NCBI RefSeq assembly: GCF_000283155.1
Contig: NW_004454171.1
Coordinates: 10,855,019 to 10,919,018, forward strand
DNA: 64,000 nt
Source: Ceratotherium simum simum
Lineage: Eukaryota; Chordata; Mammalia; Perissodactyla; Rhinocerotidae
Direction: 5' to 3'
The stretch's first letter is position 1; every line of letters starts with the position of its first letter. The notes beneath the pieces are model-generated. The model was given only the letters and a program-made list of their open reading frames with translations. It was not told the origin of the DNA and ran no database searches. Below are positions 60,490 to 64,000 of the stretch, piece by piece. The position numbers and the translations under genes were made by a program.

Positions 60490-62085
60490 TTTCAGGTGAC
60501 AGGTGATGATTGATAATTTATAAGGCTTGTTTGTGTTTCTGAGTATTTATTTAATTTTTTTAAAGTAGGCTTCAAATTTCTGCTCTGCAAAACATTAAGT
60601 ACGTCATCTATTCAGACTTAAAATGCATGTGTTTTTAAAAATTGTGCACATTTCTGCGCCTTTACTTCATCAAGGCGTTAAAAGTTTTAAGAAATATAAA
60701 AAGCACTGAACCAAGTGTAAAGATAAACTGTAAAACAAATGCTAATGAAATGTTGGAGATGAGACCGAATGGACTTCAAGACTGAAATGAAACTCCACAA
60801 TAACAAAGAGAGAACGATGAAGAAAGGGAAGAACGCTGTAAAATTACAAGAATAATTAAACATTATTATTGTTGGACTAATCCAATAGAAGTAATGGATG
60901 TGAATTACCAACAAGCAATGATCCACGTGGAGGAACATAACTTAGCAAATATGCATTACAACTGTGAGCCCTGCGATGACCTTGGGTTCTGTTCTCATAC
61001 CACGCATACCTCTCATTCCATGGGACACAAATATGCCTTTCATATTAGAAAGAAGACTCTTTCCTATACACTCAGCCTTTCCAGTGACCGTCAAGCAGCA
61101 CAGGGACAAGCATTTGGAGAGAAGCTACTTATATTTTCTAAACCTTATTTCTTCCCAGACAACTATATATTATTCTCTGAAAGTTTGTTCATTGAGCTCA
61201 TTAAGTGCTGTATTTGAGAACAAGTTTCTAATGTGAGTTTATAATAAAATATGTAATTTGAGCAATAGGATGTGTTAATATAATGAATAACTATTAAGAT
61301 CTGCTAGAATGGGGGATGTCATGCTGGCTACCATTTATTATGGTTTGCTTTATATTGGGGTTGTTTGCTCACTCTATTCTCTCTGTTCAGCTGTCATCAA
61401 CGTGAGCATAGGATTCATTCTATTTATTTATGTATCTCCTTCATAGCCTTGAACATGACAGGAGATTAATGATTATTTACTCCATTAAAATTAATCAAAT
61501 TGCATTTCCCTTTTTCCTCTGCATTTCCAGGAGCTCCAGTGTCTCTCTGGCACAAATTCCCCTAATTTGGCTCCTTCATTATTTTTTTCTTAGTGTGTTT
61601 GGAAGGTGAATATTTTTTATTCCTTCACAAATCTTTCACTGATTTCTTCCGTCTTTCCTGAGGAGCTCAACAACTAAACAGATCAACTGTCTCCGTTTGT
61701 GGTGTGAGTCCTGTTTTCTCTATGATTTCCTCCAAAAGAAAGAGCAATAAATAAAATAGGGCAAACAAGAGCTGTGTCAACATAGCAAAACACCTGCAGA
61801 ACAACAACTCGAAGCTGACAAAGACTTACGCAACCTTTGAATGGTTTGTCCTGGATCCAACAGTAAGATTTTCCTGACAGTAACTCTCTCCCTGCCAAAG
61901 AGATCATGACCCTTGAATCTGGTAGAGAAATTGAGTATAATACTGTACTGTTGCTTCTGGCAATGACAGAATGAAATATGTAGTTGGAATCTTCATCACA
62001 GAAAGATGTTGAATGCAGACTATTAGCACACAAGGCAGAAAATGATGATAATGATAACAGCCAAAACATGTAAAAAATATACCAG
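60490..62085. other. Intergenic, mostly unassigned, with one 107-codon open frame
   Basis: The plus-strand frame 60894-61217 encodes 107 residues with no recognised domain. A second frame (60964-61236) overlaps it, and the region is not obviously repetitive. A 128-codon minus-strand frame lies at 61683-62069. None has splice signals, a CpG promoter or homology that I can name, so I call no gene. Confidence 0.45.
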
Positions 62086-62089
62086 ATTT

Positions 62090-62260
62090 ACAGTTTGGAA
62101 AGCAGTTTTACATACATTTTAGCCCCTCCCCCCAACACGCACACATACATACAACAAATCAAGGGGGTGACTGTAATTTTCTTCGTTGTACAGATGAGGA
62201 AATGAGCTCTGAGCAATGGAGGTATTTACTCAGTCACAAAATCATATTCCTCCTTGATAT
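62090..62260 (+). repeat. MIR SINE fragment
   Basis: 'agttttacatacattttagc', 'ttgtacagatgaggaaatga' and 'actcagtcacaaaatcatat' follow the MIR order. A C-rich and CA-rich insertion (62130-62155) interrupts it. Confidence 0.6.
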
Positions 62261-62264
62261 TTCT

Positions 62265-63125
62265 GACTCCTGTTCATTAATCATCTAATTCAATTTATGA
62301 AATGTGTAGTATTATTGACCTTTAGTAGAGCCATTCCTCAGCTTTGATATAATATCATTTTAAATTCATTAAAATGGCTTCCAGTTTAAAAATATATAAA
62401 ATTTCTTCCAATCGCCCACTAAAATAGCTATGAGACAGTAGAAAAAAGAAGAAGAATGATCATAAGGAAAATTAAGACAGATATACAACTTGTCAGAAGC
62501 TGGGGTGAATCTTGACTAATTGAAAAGTAGATTTGACAAAAATTAATGAGAAATATTGAGCGTTGATCTTGCGCTATGCTAGGTACTGGGAATATATTGT
62601 GAACAAAGATGATCACAGTCAGCCCTTACAGAGCTTATGGTGCAGCTCAGCTGACTCTAATCTCCCAGACATTGCTTCATAGTATACCTAAACCATCTGA
62701 AAAAAGGTAGGAACATGATTTTCACCAACACTAATATTCCTGCTCTCAGAGACCCTGTAATTGTACCAGTTGGAATACTGAGCAGATGGTCCTGGCCCAT
62801 AGATCCTGACCTATGTGACGGCCAGAGTACTGATTCGTCTTGCTCCTCACCTCGCTCTCCATCCCCCCACCTCTTTCTCTATATTTGCATTAGCTGAGAC
62901 AGTAGGTCTAAAGCCCTTAGCATGGTCCCATAGTCAGAATTAAGTTCCCATTAATGTTAGCCATTTTCATTACCATTTTTATTTTTATAGTTCAGAGGTA
63001 GTTAAAATTTCAGAGACTGATTGGCAGAAAGTAGGGCTTAGGAAAGCTGGTGGTAGTATATTGCAGGTGTGGACTTCATGTATAAAGTTCCAAAGGCAGA
63101 AGGCCAAGATTGGAGAATCCCGGTA
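62265..63125. other. Intergenic, nothing firmly recognised
   Basis: A block near 62555-62645 ('gctatgctaggtactgggaa', 'cagcccttacagagcttatg') belongs to a very common old mammalian repeat pattern that I cannot name. The rest is unassigned. Confidence 0.45.
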
Positions 63126-63131
63126 GGAGTA

Positions 63132-63601
63132 CTATATTAGTCAGGGTTCTCCAGAGAAACAGAACCAATGGGAAGTCTATGGAAAGAGATTTATTAAAAA
63201 GAATTGACTCACCCAATTTTGAAGGCTAAGGAGACCCAAGATCTGCAATCAGCAACCTGGAGACTCAGGAGAGCTGATGGTGTGGTTCCGGTCCAAAGGC
63301 TGGCAGGTTTGAAGGGCCAATATTTCAGATTGAACCCAAAGGCAGGAGAAAAAAACAATGCCCTAGCTTGAAGGCAGTCAGGCAGAAGGAGTTCCCTCTT
63401 ACTTGGCCTTTTTGTTCTACTCAGGCCTTCAATTGATTGGATGAGGCCCACCCACATCAGGGAGGGCAATCTGTTTTACTCCGTGTACTCATTGAAACAT
63501 TAATTTCATCCAGAAACACGCTCACAGACACATCCACAATAATGTTTGACCAAATATCTGGGCATCTTGACCTAGACAATTTGACACATAAAATTAACCA
63601 G
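63132..63601 (-). repeat. Old LTR-like interspersed repeat, minus strand
   Basis: 'tattagtcagggttctccag', 'agaaacagaaccaatgggaa', 'tggatgaggcccacccacat', 'tggcctttttgttctactca', ending 'caatttgacacataaaatta' is a very common mammalian repeat. On the minus strand it ends with a T-rich/AATAAA-type region and '...gaaccctgactaata', which suggests an LTR. The class is inferred. Confidence 0.65.
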
Positions 63602-64000
63602 GTACAGCGCGAGGACATTAATTTTCCAAACACTCCATAATTTCAAAATGCTAAGGGTGAGATAAGATATCATGAATAAAATCACAATAAATGAAAATAG
63701 CCTAACAACTGTCAACTGGACAAGAAGCATTTTAACCTGTTATCAAACTGTAGATCCAAGAAGGAAACTCAGTCTTCCCGTGAATGTGCAGGAAGTAGGG
63801 CCAGGACAGTCCACCCTCCCATCTGTGGACAAAAAAGTATGACTAGATCTCAAGTTATTCAAGAATGAGCAAGAAGAAAAATAAGTGTTTATGAAAACGT
63901 AGTATAAAACTAGAGGAAAAGACTAATCTCCACAAAGTCTTGAAGAATTTCAGGAATCTCTTTGACTTCCTCAACAGAGTGTAGGAAGATGCTGTCTCAA
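63602..64000. other. Intergenic, nothing recognised
   Basis: AT-rich sequence to the window edge, with no repeat or exon that I can support. Confidence 0.5.

Overview
This window is mammalian nuclear DNA, almost certainly from a horse-like animal (Equus or a close perissodactyl). Two observations support this. At least eleven copies of the equine tRNA-derived SINE (ERE family) are scattered on both strands, several with intact target-site duplications. The rest is typical mammalian sequence: AT-rich, intron and intergenic, with L1, L2, MIR, MaLR-type LTRs and fossil DNA transposons. I see no operons, CRISPR arrays, phage or plasmid features. No open reading frame longer than about 190 codons is present, and the longest lie in repeats or noncoding sequence.

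The only protein-coding gene I can support is PRTFDC1, the HPRT1 paralogue, on the + strand. The window opens in its intron 7. Exon 8 is 1343-1419 (77 nt, flanked by AG and GTAAGT). Exon 9 starts at 2544 and holds the last 15 codons and the stop, 2589-2591. A 3'UTR follows, with two AATAAA signals near 3644 and 3703. From roughly 3.7 kb to the end I find no further exon, so the rest reads as intergenic DNA downstream of PRTFDC1. From memory of the human map this interval lies between PRTFDC1 and ARHGAP21, but nothing in the window shows that.

Layout: 0-3.7 kb PRTFDC1 3' end; 3.7-6.3 kb mostly unassigned, with a small 20-nt periodic block at 5.94-6.06 kb; 6.3-9.5 kb nested old repeats and three ERE SINEs; 10-14.2 kb a hAT element and L1 debris; 14.6-15.2 kb a probable ERV LTR; 17.4-18 kb a 3'-only L1 insertion; 18.7-21.2 kb three ERE SINEs; 21.8-32.3 kb LTR, MIR and L2 fossils with long unassigned stretches; 33.3-37.2 kb L1-related fragments; 38.2-38.6 kb an LTR; 40.6-41.2 kb a CpG-bearing segment that looks like a candidate regulatory element; 41.6-42.1 kb a DNA transposon inside a MIR; 43-46.7 kb L2, CR1/L3-like sequence, an unexplained inverted repeat pair and an ERE; 47.6-54.9 kb LTR, L2, MIR and four EREs; 55-60.5 kb an L1 block followed by what looks like a nearly complete HAL1 (ORF1-only L1 relative); 60.5-64 kb unassigned sequence and an old LTR-like repeat.

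I did not find a convincing undescribed system. The observations most worth checking are the candidate regulatory segment at 40.6 kb, the inverted repeat pair at 44.4/45.4 kb, the sense-oriented LTR polyadenylation signal in PRTFDC1 intron 8, the near-complete HAL1, and an unexplained 1.2 kb segment at 29.1-30.3 kb. Repeat family names are by eye, and repeat edges without a stated duplication are approximate.
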